Shown: positions 11,791 to 23,225 of the stretch, in pieces
Layout of the letters: each line of letters begins with the position of its first letter
How positions within the stretch are numbered: position 1 is the first letter of the stretch
Source: Agrostemma githago
Taxonomy: Eukaryota; Streptophyta; Magnoliopsida; Caryophyllales; Caryophyllaceae
DNA length: 64,000 nt
Direction of reading: 5' to 3'
Assembly: GCA_958450325.1 (NCBI GenBank)
Contig: OY288241.1
Span: forward strand, 46,885,978-46,949,977
Position numbers and translations under genes: made by a program
Notes under the pieces: model-generated
What the model was told of the DNA's origin: nothing
Databases searched by the model: none
The model's input: the letters and a program-made list of their open reading frames with translations, nothing else

Positions 11791-12367
11791 CTCCTAACCT
11801 CTATAGCTCCCAAAAGCTCGTTCCAAGCTTCAAAAACCGACTTCCCTTCACACGATCCAAGCTCAAACAATGACCATTCCTCCTTAGGAATCACTTCCAC
11901 TTCACACCTATCACAATAAACTCAAATAACACATCAAATTCCCTCTCTCTCATCGCTCATCAATCAATCCAAGTAATCAAGAAATTCACAAAACAAAACA
12001 AACTACAAGGGATAGAGATATATACAAACAGACGGTTCTTGTGGAACTCCGTCAAACCAAGGTGGTGCATTCTTCATTCTTTTTCAACAACAAGAACTAG
12101 TTCCATCTCCATCAAGGGCACGAAGGAACAAGTCGAAGGCCCTAGCAAAGTCTTCAATCAAGCTTGAGACATAAGCATCCAAATACCAAGGCTCTTCATG
12201 GCCTTGCCTTGACGTTCCCGGGGCATCCCTATCTTCCAAGTTGAACGACTTGAACTTGTACTTTTGGTCTTTGGGGACATACCCAAACGTCCACCGGTCC
12301 TCATGTGGCCCCAAGGGAGGCTCATCCTTCTCCTTGCTTTTCAACTTGTCATCAAGCCCATGATATG

Positions 12368-13990
12368 TGATGGTAAGGGATTTGTCGTGGATCCCGCCAC
12401 CAAATAAAAACCAACCAACCTAACTAGGGTAGCTAGGGTAAGTCGGGTCGAATCCACAGGGACGGGAGGTCGGACTAAGGTATGCTACGGTCTAGGACTA
12501 GGTTCGAGACGAGCTAAACTAAGGAGGGGGAGACTAGGACTAAGCTAGGTCTAAAGCAAGAAAATAAACAAAGGAAACGGGCTAGGATTAGGTCGGGGTC
12601 AAAGGGGTAACGGAATGGTCAAGGAAGAGCTAGAGTGAAGGGGGTAGTAGGGTGATCTAGGTCGGTCCGGGCGGTCGCAACTTAGACCGACCTAGAGGTT
12701 CCTCATGGAACCCATTTTGGCGACACACATGACAAACGGGGTTCTAGCGCGCTATGGCCTAGATCGAATCCGGGCGGTCGCAACTTAGACCGACCTAGGG
12801 GTCGTCTTCACCGGGCTCTCGCAACTTAGTGAGGGAACCGAACCCACAACAAACTAACACCCACAAGGGAAAGTCAAGAAAAACAAGCAATCTAACTTAC
12901 TTAGTCATTCAAGCATTTCATCAAACATGTAACATGCATCAACCAAGAGGAAACCCAAATCTTCCAACCACATCTCCAACAAACCCTTAATCATCCAATT
13001 AACACCCTAATCACCCTACTAACCCTAGCAAGAATCTACTCAAACATATCTAAGTTAAAACTAACACTAACAAGAAGAACCAACTCAAACAACATAACAT
13101 TCATAAACAAACTAGTGTAAAAAATGAACAATAACCATGACAATGAACAAAGATTGGAACTTGGATGATAAAACAAGATTAAGAGAAGGAAAAAGAGAGA
13201 TTATACCTACTAACAAGATGAATGGAAGAAGGAAACTTGCATAAATGAGAAAAACCCAAAACAAACATCCAAGTTTGTCAAGCTTGGTGAAGATCTTGAA
13301 GAATTCCCAAATTACAAGCATTAAACTAAGATTAACTACTAATTACCGACTAATCTACACTAATCTAATCTAATCTAACCTAAAGTAGTCTAGAGTTTAA
13401 GGTCTAATGTCTAACATAAGCTTAACATAACAAGGGAAGAGTATATATAGGGTTACAAGTGGAAGGGAGAAGAGAAAACAAAGGCGCGACAGCCAGGTGG
13501 CTCTTCCCGGCCGGGAGGAGGTGGTCCCGGTCGGGAAGGTGTCGGTCCCGGCCAGGAGGAGCTGGTCCCGGTCGGGATGGACCCAATACAGCAACCCTCT
13601 CATTTGTGCACTTCATCCCGGACGGGATGAGGCCATACCCGTCGGGGATGAGTCTTGTAGGCCTCCAATATGATCTTTTTGGTTCCTCCTTGCTTCACAT
13701 GGACTTCTCATCGATTCTCGGGACTCGGGATCAGGTCTCGGAGGCTCGGGATTGGGTCCCAAGGTCTCGGGGTCGATTCCAAAGCATCGAGTCATCGTTC
13801 CTTTATCTCGTTGGCTCCAGAATGTGTATGTATCGAGTCGGAATCGCTCCAACTCTTCCAAATCGGTCTCGGGAACCTGAAACGAACTAAAGGAAGCATA
13901 AGAAGCCCCTAAACCGCTCCCAAGGAGCGATTCTACAAGGAAAATGGGACCAAAACACTACAAAATAGGCACTACAAACCACACTTATCA
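12368..13990 (-). repeat. 3' LTR of element B
   Basis: 1623 bp, from TGATGGTAAGG to CACTTATCA on the plus strand. It contains a TATA box (13441-13450) and a palindrome array (about 13500-13640) including a GGCCGGGA variant. Confidence 0.92.
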
Positions 13991-14006
13991 ACCCCCCCAC
14001 ACTTAA
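13991..14006 (-). other. Polypurine tract of element B
   Basis: Minus-strand TTAAGTGTGGGGGGGT lies next to the LTR start. The G run is longer than in the other elements. Confidence 0.88.
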
Positions 14007-15737
14007 CCCTTACTCGCCCTCGAGTAAGCACATACTAACTACTATACTAGCCGAATGGGTATTAGCGCACCCTACGCCCTTTCAACTCACGCGAGTGCAC
14101 TTACAGGAAAAGTGCACTCCGCAAGGCAAGTTGGGTCTTGCGACAAAATTGCGGATGCAACCGGACACAAAACACAAACAAACAAGCACACAAACAAACA
14201 CACAAAAGGTTGCACCCAAAAGAAAAGAAATACCGCTTCCCTCAAACAAGCGGTGAAAGAAACACCGGTTTAGGACTCGAGGCAAGTGACAACGTTCCCA
14301 AGCTAGCAATACAAACAAAGATGGACAAAACCCTAATAGTATGACGACAAAGCAATAAAAACGTTGGTAACTTACCTAGGTTCCTCCTAACCTTCTAAGA
14401 ACGTACTACGGGACGATCGGCGGGATGGAAAAAGGATGAACCACGGTGTTAGTCGACACTGTAGGTAAGTGAGACCCCGCCCCCTTTAGCAAAGAGCCAA
14501 GAGGGTCGTCCCGTGTCCGAAACCGCCTAACTAGTCCAAGTAAAAAGTGGAAATATGCAAAATGAGGGAAGACCGACTAATGCCGCTATCATCCTTCCTA
14601 GGGACTCGGTCCTTTGGTAGGCTCTTCATGGCAAAAGTCGGAAAAAGGCTTATTTTGAGAGGTAGGGGTTATTTTTGTGAATCGGGTTTTCTTTTGGCAT
14701 TTTCTCTTTTCTTTTGCATTTTTGCCTTGTTTTGCCATGCCATTTCTTCTTCTTCTTTTCTATTTTCTTTTTGGCTTTTGTGCCTTTTCTTTTTCTTCAT
14801 TCTTTTCTTTCTTTCATTTTCTTTCATTTTCTTTTCTTTGCCCTTTTGGCTTGATTTGGCTTTTTGGCATTTCTTTGTATGACAAGAAAGGGAGAATTCA
14901 ACAAATTGCAACTTATTGTGTGGATATACGTGGGAGGTAGGTAAATGGGTAAGTCGGGGTTGCGCATCCCCTTTCAAACCCACAAAAAGGTGGAGAACTT
15001 GGACTAATCAAACAATTTCAAACACGGTCACCTAAGGGACGGAACTCGGCAACCAAGGCCTTTTCACACCGTGGGTGGTCATTATGGTCAAAATGCAAAT
15101 CCCGTAGTAAATCCCTAGTAAGCTAGGTGGACTCAAGGTAAAGGACCAACGAAATCATTGATTTAGGGTCATTATATTAGAATAAAGTCCAAGACACGAT
15201 TTACACTACTAGGAAGGGAAAGTACACACTCACACACTAGCCTCTAAACCGGGTTTTCGAAAACGGTTTACACACATGACACACAACATAGCACAACACA
15301 AAATCAAAGACATGACGAAAATGAACGAAAGAAAAAGAAACAAAAGCAACAAAACAAAAACAAAACAAAACGAACACATGAACAACACAAACACCACCCC
15401 TAGCTTCCAAATGAGCAACCAAATCAACCTCAAGCATTACAAAGCTCCACCCGAGCACACCGTATCACAATCTCCTCCAAACTCCGCAAGAGATAAAGAA
15501 GAAAAAGGGATAAAGATGTTACCGGAAGTCTTGCAAGCTTTCCAAAGCCATCGGTGGCTTAAGCAACCTATAAGGAAAAGGGAGGCAAAACACACAAAGA
15601 AACAAATACACGACACAAAAGAAAAACACACAAAAGAAAATCTTTTTGATTTTTATGAATTTTTTTCAAATTTTTAGGGTTTTTAAAGGTTTTTTGGAAA
15701 AACTACAAAAATAAAACTAACTACGATAGAATATCGC

Positions 15738-15752
15738 TCCCCCACACTTAAG
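15738..15752 (-). other. Internal polypurine-tract-like motif (element B)
   Basis: Element-strand TTAAGTGTGGGGGAGC followed by GATATTC, about 1.7 kb upstream of the LTR-adjacent tract. Confidence 0.7.
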
Positions 15753-16516
15753 CCGAGCCATGTCCTCATGCTCGACCGTAGTGCATGGGAGCACAAAAGA
15801 AAAGAAACTACGAAAATTAAGCTAAAAATCAAAAAGTAACGGTGAAGAAAAGAGTAGAAAGTGTCCGGCCGGGGTGTAGTCAAGTCACCGTGGGCCGAGA
15901 CGAGAAAAAGATATGGATGGGGGAAGAAAATAAAAAGAAGGAAATAAAAGGAAATAGGAGGGGAGGGCTAGGTGTAATCAAGTCACCTAGCCCGGACTCC
16001 GCCTAAATCCGACTAAATCCTACAAAAAAGGGTGAAGAACTTGTAAAATTTGGATTTTGAAAAGGACTCTCGATGTAATCACATCATCGAGAGTCGGGAG
16101 CAACAAAAACCAAGGCCTCGAAGGCCACCAAGATACCATGACTCAAGGGAAAGGGGGGCAAACAAGAGAAAACAAGCAATAATAGACGGAAAAGAAAGGA
16201 TAGTTGCCGTACCCATCGGTTAGCAACTCACTCGCTCCATCGTCTTAATGGTCAATATAAGCACTTTGCTTGTCGTCCTCATTGTCATCTCGCTTCAAAC
16301 TTGAAAGCACCGCATGGTTGAAGTAGTAATGGTGTGAGGGGGTGGAAATTGATGTGAAACTCGGTGCAAAGGGAAGATAAATGAGGTGAGGGTATGTAAA
16401 TGAAGTGTAATGGTCATATGACATGGGCAAGGATGGGTAGGGAGGTTGGGTGGGGGTATACAATGGTTGGGTGGGCCCAAATGTCGAAGAAGAGGCCAAA
16501 AGAGGAGAAAGGGGAC

Positions 16517-16705
16517 CATCCCGGTCGGGATGGATGGTCCCGGTCGGGAAGACACACTCGTCCCGGTCGGGAAGCCACCTTCCCGGTCGGGACGACACTC
16601 CAGCAGGTTCCAATTTTTGCACCTCCATCCCGATCGGGACGGCTCCTTCCCGGAAGGGATGGCATATCCTTCCCGGTCGGGAAGCTCCCTTCCCGCCCGG
16701 GATGG
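16517..16705 (-). repeat. Internal palindrome array (element B)
   Basis: About eight TCCCGGTCGGGA-like units on the plus strand. Unlike A, C and D, the LTR arrays of B read in the same orientation as this one. Confidence 0.8.
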
Positions 16706-16987
16706 GTCTTCTTGACCTCCAAAACCCCAAAAGCTTCGCCGAAGCTTCAAAAACCGACATCCATACTTGCGACCCAAGCTCTATCATTAACCATTCTTCT
16801 CTAGGAATCATCTTCACTTCACACCTATGACAACAAGCTCAAATACAACATCAAATTCCCTCCCTCACATCGCTCATCAAAATACCAAATTCCAAGAATA
16901 TCACAAAAACTAACAATCCTACAAACCAAAATATCCAAACGACCATAAACACAAATATAAGCACAAAAAAGAAAAGGGAAAAGATAT

Positions 16988-18277
16988 TTACACTAAAGTA
17001 CTCTCTCCAACTACCCCTCCATAGCCATCAAGAGCTCGAAGGAGTAAGTCAAATGCCCTAGCAACATCTTCATTGAAGCTCACATGGCCAAGCCTAGCCA
17101 CTTTCAAAAGTTTCCAAGTCGGAGGTGAGAAGCGATCATCTTCATTAAGCTCGGGGTTCCCGTGATCTTCCGGGTCTTCGGAACCAACATAGCTACGACT
17201 CTTATGACCATCCAGTAGGTATAGTGGTCTAGAGTCGTGCTCGGTGTCATGATGTGGGAGATCACACCCTAGGGGTGTCGCTTCTTCTACGGGGTCGAGA
17301 GTGGGACTCTTTTCCACCGCCCGACAAGGATCCTCTTCACCAACCGTCTCGCAAGACAAAGGACTAGGCATCGAGTGCGGTAGAGGAGGAGAAGGCATCA
17401 AGTTTTCTTCATTGGAGGCTCTAGGCTCCTCCAATTTCCCATACAAGGCAAGTTCCAAGGCATCTACTGCTTTTTCCCAAGTATTGCGCTCCTTTTCACT
17501 CACCTTGTCTCTATGGCCTAGAGGAGGTATGTCTTCACTTGGCTTTGGATTGTCTAGACTCGGTTCATCACGAAGAAAATCGAACAAATCCAATTTGATA
17601 GCCAATACATCGGCTCCCCAAGAGTTATCTTGAGAATCATGTTCACTCCCCTCCCCATTGTTGGCCCTTGAAGCTTCAACTTCCTCTATTCTCTCCCTAT
17701 CTTCACCACCCAAGCAACACTCAACAATGGTCTCTTGATCGACCCCCTCTTCTTCATTTGTAGCTCCAAGGTTGGGTTGCCTTTCTTGTGGAGGCACCCG
17801 ACCTTCTTGCCCAAATGAACCTTCCTCAACATGTAGTGGAGCTCGAGTGGCCAACATCGTGACATGGTCCATGAGTGCATCGATTCGAGCATCTTGCACC
17901 GCTATTTGGGCTCTAAGCTCCTCTTTAACCCCCTCTATGTGAGTCAACATCACTTGGTGACTCTTTTGCATTAAAACCGTCATCTCATGTTGGCTCTCTT
18001 GCAATACCATTATTAACACCTCTTGTTGACTCTTTTGCATTTGGACCAACATTTGATAAGTCTCGAAATTGGGAATTATTGTTTGTGAGATATGTGAGGG
18101 TGTTTGGTAGTTGTTAGGATGTTGTGATGATCCTTGACAACTTTCATGGTAACCATATGGAGGGCTTTCGTAAGAATGTTGATGAGGTTGATATGGTTGG
18201 TAAAGTTGTGGGTTTTGGTAATTCGCCCCATAGTTGTCCCGTGATGATTGATGGTAGCTTGGACGCGCCATGTCCAT
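16988..18277 (-). CDS. Reduced Gag-like protein of element B
   Basis: An intact ORF of 429 codons. I chose the ATG at 18277 (MDMARP...) because the longer open frame upstream begins with GTG. The N-terminal 80 residues are rich in Tyr, Gln, Pro and His. A predicted coiled-coil-like region with repeated MQKSQ/MQKSH follows (about residues 85-150), then an acidic Glu/Asp/Pro-rich region. The C-terminus carries VARAFDLLLRALDGYGG, which matches the end of the A and C polyproteins (ARAFDLFLRALDG). There is no capsid domain, CCHC knuckle or protease. It corresponds to the linker and C-terminus of the longer polyprotein, an internal-deletion product that kept an open frame. Function is unknown; it may be a packaging or particle partner (inference). 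Confidence 0.75.
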   Translation of the reverse strand: MDMARPSYHQSSRDNYGANYQNPQLYQPYQPHQHSYESPPYGYHESCQGSSQHPNNYQTPSHISQTIIPNFETYQMLVQMQKSQQEVLIMVLQESQHEMTVLMQKSHQVMLTHIEGVKEELRAQIAVQDARIDALMDHVTMLATRAPLHVEEGSFGQEGRVPPQERQPNLGATNEEEGVDQETIVECCLGGEDRERIEEVEASRANNGEGSEHDSQDNSWGADVLAIKLDLFDFLRDEPSLDNPKPSEDIPPLGHRDKVSEKERNTWEKAVDALELALYGKLEEPRASNEENLMPSPPLPHSMPSPLSCETVGEEDPCRAVEKSPTLDPVEEATPLGCDLPHHDTEHDSRPLYLLDGHKSRSYVGSEDPEDHGNPELNEDDRFSPPTWKLLKVARLGHVSFNEDVARAFDLLLRALDGYGGVVGESTLV

Positions 18278-18332
18278 AACGTTACTTTGGTACCTAGGAT
18301 GAGCTAGAAGCACTTGAGCAAACGTTAGTATC

Positions 18333-18353
18333 CTAGTGCTTTTGAGGCACTAG
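18333..18353 (-). other. Leader hairpin of element B
   Basis: Perfect 7-bp stem CTAGTGC / GCACTAG around the loop CTCAAAA (element strand), 55 nt upstream of the ATG. The same stem with loop CCATAAA occurs in C (45127-45147) and A (23023-23041, 6-7 bp). Confidence 0.65.
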
Positions 18354-18462
18354 GAAGGGAGAGTAACACACAAGAAGAAAAACGGAGATACACAAGGAGA
18401 AGAGAACACAAAAATCAAGAACAAAGTCCAAAACTAAGCACACAAAAGTCTAAACTACGCCG

Positions 18463-18480
18463 TCCCCGGCAACGGCGCCA
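18463..18480 (-). other. Primer binding site of element B (Asp-tRNA type)
   Basis: Element-strand TGGCGCCGTTGCCGGGGA begins 3 nt after the 5' LTR end. I recognise this as the Asp-tRNA-type site used by Athila-like elements. Confidence 0.82.
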
Positions 18481-18483
18481 ATT

Positions 18484-20091
18484 TGATGGTAAGGGATTTG
18501 TCGTGGATCCCGCCACCAAATAAAAACCAACCAACCTAACTAGGGTAGCTAGGGTAAGTCGGGTCGAATCCACAGGGACGGGAGGTCAGACTAAGGTATG
18601 CTACGGTCTAGGACTAGGTTCGAGACGAGCTAAACTAAGGAGGGGGAGACTAGGACTAAGCTAGGTCTAAAGCAAGAAAACAAACAAAGGAAACGGGCTA
18701 GGATTAGGTCGGGGTCAAAGGGGTAACGGAATGGTCAAAGAAGAGCTAGAGTGAAGGGGGTAGTAGGGTGATCTAGGTCGGTCCGGGCGGTCGCAACTTA
18801 GACCGACCTAGAGGTTCCTCATGGAACCCATTTTGGCGACACACATGACAAACGGGGTTCTAGCGCGCTATGGCCTAGATCGAATCCGGGCGGTCGCAAC
18901 TTAGGTCCTCACCGGGCTCTCGCAACTTAGTGAGGGAACCGAACCCACAACAAACTAACACCCACAAGGGAAAGGCAAGAAAAACAAGCAATCTAACTTA
19001 CTTAGTCATTCAAGCATTTCATCAAACATGTAACATGCATCAACCAAGAGGAAACCCAAATGTTCCAACCACATCTCCAACAAACCCTTAATCATCCAAT
19101 TAACACCCTAATCACCCTACTAACCCTAGCAAGAATCTACTCAAACATATCTAAGTTAAAACTAACACTAACAAGAAGAACCAACTCAAACAACATAACA
19201 TTCATAAACAAACTAGTGTAAACAATGAACAATAACCATGACAATGAACAAAGATTGGAACTTGGATGATAAAACAAGATTAAGAGAAGGAAAAAGAGAG
19301 ATTATACCTACTAACAAGATGAATGGAAGAAGGAAACTTGCATAAATGAGAAAAACCCAAAACAAACATCCAAGTTTGTCAAGCTTGGTGAAGATCTTGA
19401 AGAATTCCCAAATTACAAACATTAAACTAAGATTAACTACTAATTACCGACTAATCTACACTAATCTAATCTAATCTAACCTAAAGTAGTCTAGAGTTTA
19501 AGGTCTAATGTCTAACATAAGCTTAACATAACAAGGGAAGAGTATATATAGGGTTACAAGTGGAAGGGAGAAGAGAAAACAAAGGCGCGGCAGCCAGGTG
19601 GCTCTTCCCGGCCGGGAGGAGGTGGTCCCGGTCGGGAAGGTGTCGGTCCCGGCCAGGAGGAGCTGGTCCCGGTCGGGATGGACCCAATACAGCAACCCTC
19701 TCATTTGTGCACTTCATCCCGGACGGGATGAGGCCATACCCGTCGGGGATGAGTCTTGTAGGCCTCCAATATGATCTTTTTGGTTCCTCCTTGCTTCACA
19801 TGGACTTCTCATCGATTCTCGGGACTCGGGATCGGGTCTCGGAGGCTCGGGATTGGGTCCCAAGGTCTCGGGGTCGATTCCAAAGCATCGAGTCATCGTT
19901 CCTTTATCTCGTTGGCTCCAGAATGTGTATGTATCGAGTCGGAATCGCTCCAACTCTTCCAAATCGGTCTCGGGAACCTGAAACGAACTAAAGGAAGCAT
20001 AAGAAGCCCCTAAACCGCTCCCAAGGAGCGATTCTACAAGGAAAATGGGACCAAAACACTACAAAATAGGCACTACAAACCACACTTATCA
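18484..20091 (-). repeat. 5' LTR of element B
   Basis: 1608 bp and nearly identical to 12368-13990. TATA box at 19543-19551; palindrome array at about 19600-19740. Confidence 0.92.
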
Positions 20092-23022
20092 ATATGGGCA
20101 CTCATCTTCCTTCAAATCGGAGTCATCATCCTCAAGTACATAAGAGTTCTTTTTCAATCTTTGTCCCGGCTCTCCCCCTAGATCGATGTCTTTAGTGGCT
20201 TGGATCATGTTGCAAGACTCATCATTAATTGGCGAAGTGTTACCATGAAGGTCAAACACTAGTTTCTCTTCGCCTAGCTCGAAGGTGATCCTACCATTCT
20301 TCACATCGATCATAGCACCGGCGGTGTGTAGAAATGGGCGCCAAAGGATAATGGGAGTGATAGCATCTTCCCGCATATCGAGCACGATGAAGTCAACCGG
20401 AATGAAGAACTTACTGATTCTCACCGGCACATCCTCTAGCATCCCCAATGGTCGGTTGAATGAACTATCGGCCATTTGGAGTATAATAGAAGTACTTTTA
20501 ATCTCCTTCATCCCAAGTCGGCAACAAATAGAATAAGGGATGATGCTCACACTCGCACCCAAATCACATAATGCTCTTTCGATCTTGTAGTGGCCTATGG
20601 TGCAAGGGATCGAAAATCTACCCGGATCCTTCAACTTTGGAAGCGTAGAACCTTGAATGAGCTCGCTCACCACTCTTGTGAACGCAATGGCCTCTTCCTT
20701 GTCGATGGATCTCTTCCTAGCCAAGATTTCTCTCATAAGTTTTCCATATGCCGGGATTTGGGTAAGTAGCTCGGTAAATGGGACACTCACATCCAACTTC
20801 TTCACAATACTAAGGAACTTGTCATATTGGCTATCCACCTTGGTCTTCATTTGCCTTGTTGGGAAAGGCAACTTGATTTGTTTCTTGTTTTGCTCAATAG
20901 GGGTGGACTCTTCAAACGACACTTTCCTTTTACCCTTGTCTTTTGCTTGAAGTGGGGGAAGCTTGTCTTGTTGGAGTTTCTCAATCTCCCATAAGACTTG
21001 CTCCTCCATTGGATTATCAAAGCTCGAGCTTTCTTGAATTGGAGGTGCCATTTCCTTTGTCGGTTCTTGCGTTGGCTCTTGCTCACTAGGGAATGGAGGG
21101 GATTCATAAGATGTACCTCTCCTTGTGGTGATAGCCTTTACATGCTCAAATGTCGGTGTTTCACCTTGAGAAGGTAGTTGCCCCTTTTGTCTTGAGGAGC
21201 TCCCCGAAGCAAGTTGAGATACTTGAGTTTCAAGCATCTTCATACGGGCATCTATTGACGCGTTTTCCCCTTGAATATAAGCAAAGAGCTCTTGATGGTT
21301 TCTTGATATGTCCATTTGACTCTTTTGCATATCCATCATAGATTTTTGAATGTCGAAATCCCGTGGTGGGGATGATGGATTATGCGGAGTATCGGTGAGG
21401 GCTAATGGAGAACCGTAATCATGAATAGGAGACCGGCTCCTAGGCTTGCTTTGTTGTTGATTGCCTTGAGTTGCTTGTTGTTGACGGTTCCCTTGGAACC
21501 CATGAGAATTGCCTTGATTAAGGCCTTGATTGTTGCCATGGTTGTGGTTTTGATAGCCTTGGTTGAAGTTCCTTTGTTGGAACCCTTGATTGTTGTTGAA
21601 TGAACCTTGGTTACTTTTCTTGAAGTTGTTGAAAGGCCTTGAGTTGCCTTGGTAACCTTGGTTGTTGTCCCTTAAGGGAGGTGGAACATAGGGACGATGT
21701 TGTTGTTGGTGTTGAAAGGCTTGTTGTTGAGGGACTTGATTGGAAGCTTGGTATTGATTAGAGTAGGAGGCACCTTGCTTGAATGCTTGAAGGCATTCAC
21801 TTGCTCAATACTTCCTCTACAATTCATAGGACCATGACCAACGATTCCACAAGTATCGCACATCCCATAATAAGGTAAAGGAGGTGCAAATCCCAAAGCA
21901 TTCACTTCATGAATTGAGGCTTGGTTGGAGGAACCGATGCTTTGAACTTGAGTGAGGTGACCTTGAAGCTTCTTGTCAATGGTCTCCATATGGGTCTTCA
22001 ATTGAGCTCCAAGGTCAATGCTTAATTGAGTTATAACATCAACCTCATGCCTACCTCCTCTATTTGCCTTCCTAGGCCTAGAGTATTGTGAATTATGCAC
22101 CGCCATCTCTTCGATTCTCGCCCATGTTTGGTCATCATCGACCTCGGTGAACCTACCATTGGAGCCCATGTTGAGTATAGTTCTTGAGTCCTCATAAAGA
22201 CCGTTCCAAAATTGTTGGACTAAGAACCATTGTGAAAGTCCATGATGAGGGCACGATCTAACCAAAGACTTAAACCGCTCCCAAGCTTCATAAAGGCTCT
22301 CTTCATCCCTTTGTTGGAACCCGGTGATGGAGGCCCTAAGCAAATTAGTCTTTTCCAGAGGGTAGAAAGTTTGGTAGAACGCCAATGCAAGCTTCTTCCA
22401 AGTGTCGATGCCCATGGTTGCCCTATCGAGACTCTTAATCCATTGCTTCGCTTTTCCAATTAATGAGAATGGAAATAACACCCACGGATTTGATCTTGTG
22501 TAACTCCGGGTTGAGAAATGGCGTCACAATAATCGGAGAAAGTCTCCATGTGTTGGTGCGGGTCTTCGGTGGGCAAACCACTAAATTGGTTCCTCTCCAC
22601 AAGTTGGATGAAGTGAGTCTTGGCCGTAAAATTTCCGGCATAAGCGGCCGGTAGAGCATTCGGTCCCGGCAAGACGTCTTCCGTGAATGTAGAGTGGGAT
22701 GAAAACTTAGGCATTCTTGGATATAAGGGAGAAGATGGTGGTGTAGACGGTGTTGATGTAGATGAAGAGGGGGAACTAGGAGAAGAAAATCCAAAGGGAT
22801 TGGTGAAATTCCCTTCGGCCGTCTCTTGAAATGCTTGCTCAAAATCGTTTCCTTGAGCTTGCTCTTGATGAGTATTGCTTGCACTTGGTTGAGAGATCCT
22901 AACCCGGTTAATCGTCCGTTGGCGAAAAACTCGAAAAAGCCTCTCCGGCTCTGGATTAAAGAGAAAGAATACGCCTCCCCGCCTAGGCATACACTACACA
23001 CTAGAACAAACGTGAGAACACG

Positions 23023-23041
23023 TAGTGCTTTATGGGCACTA
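23023..23041 (-). other. Leader hairpin of element A
   Basis: Element-strand TAGTGC / GCACTA stem with loop CCATAAA, 32 nt upstream of the gag ATG. The outermost base pair is lost compared with C. Confidence 0.6.
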
Positions 23042-23204
23042 GGTAACGACAATAAACAAGCACAACTAGAGACAAAGAGAAAAGAAGGAAATAAAACTAA
23101 GGAAACAAGAAAAATCTAGAGAATATGCACAAGAGATGATAGAAGGGCACAAAGAAGGGTAACTAAGTCTAGATATAAGCAAACTAAGTCTAAACAATGC
23201 ACCG

Positions 23205-23222
23205 TCCCCGGCAACGGCGCCA
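23205..23222 (-). other. Primer binding site of element A (Asp-tRNA type)
   Basis: Element-strand TGGCGCCGTTGCCGGGGA lies 3 nt after the 5' LTR. Confidence 0.85.
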
Positions 23223-23225
23223 AAT

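Larger units (their letters stand above)
9102..12083 (-). other. 3' non-coding region of element A
   Basis: About 3 kb without a credible gene. In element orientation it holds the palindrome array (11790-11580), a TATA-like box GTATACCCCC at about 11525, hairpin 1 (11163-11133, stem GACTCTCGATG), hairpin 2 (11060-11038, stem CTAGGTG), an internal polypurine-like motif (10816-10803) and a purine-rich tract (9965-9775). The same order is found in B, C and D. Confidence 0.75.
14007..16987 (-). other. 3' non-coding region of element B
   Basis: Collinear with the region in A: palindrome array 16517-16705, TATA-like box near 16460, hairpin 1 at 16065-16095, hairpin 2 at about 15969-15991, internal polypurine motif 15738-15752, purine-rich tract 14690-14880. 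The hairpin 1 loop reads ATGTGATTA (two C-to-T changes relative to A) while the 11-bp stem is intact. No gene seen. Confidence 0.75.
12368..20091 (-). mobile_element. Element B: short-ORF Athila-like retrotransposon nested in A
   Basis: A complete 7724-bp element with the 5-bp target duplication ATATG (12363-12367 and 20092-20096). It lies in the gag-pro gene of A; taking out B and one ATATG makes the A reading frame continuous across the site. Order on the minus strand: 5' LTR 20091-18484, primer site 18480-18463, ORF 18277-16988, non-coding region, polypurine tract 14006-13991, 3' LTR 13990-12368. The LTRs differ by about ten substitutions and one roughly 16-bp indel, so this is the youngest datable insertion together with A. 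Confidence 0.93.
12084..22990 (-). pseudogene. Gag-protease polyprotein of element A, broken
   Basis: The ATG is at 22990 (protein begins MPRRGG). The capsid (retrotransposon Gag) region is split by a 1-nt deletion near 22481 (one T missing relative to element C). The downstream segment 22481-21672 carries the rest of the capsid domain and a CCHC knuckle (CDTC...H...C). A second 1-nt deletion near 21790 breaks the frame in the Gln-rich tail. The protease segment is 21339-20089, with the active-site motif DLGAS and a damaged second motif (IILW where element C has IILG). Element B then interrupts the gene at 20091/12368, and the C-terminal 86 codons continue at 12344-12084 with the motif ARAFDLFLRALDG. 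No reverse transcriptase or integrase follows. It can only have supplied structural protein or protease when intact, with pol acting in trans (inference). Confidence 0.88.

Noticed and set aside
17301..17633. 110-codon plus-strand ORF opposite the B protein
   Set aside because: Antisense shadow of the B ORF with no independent support.
20285..20950. Plus-strand ORFs within the protease region of A
   Set aside because: Antisense shadows of the gag-pro pseudogene.
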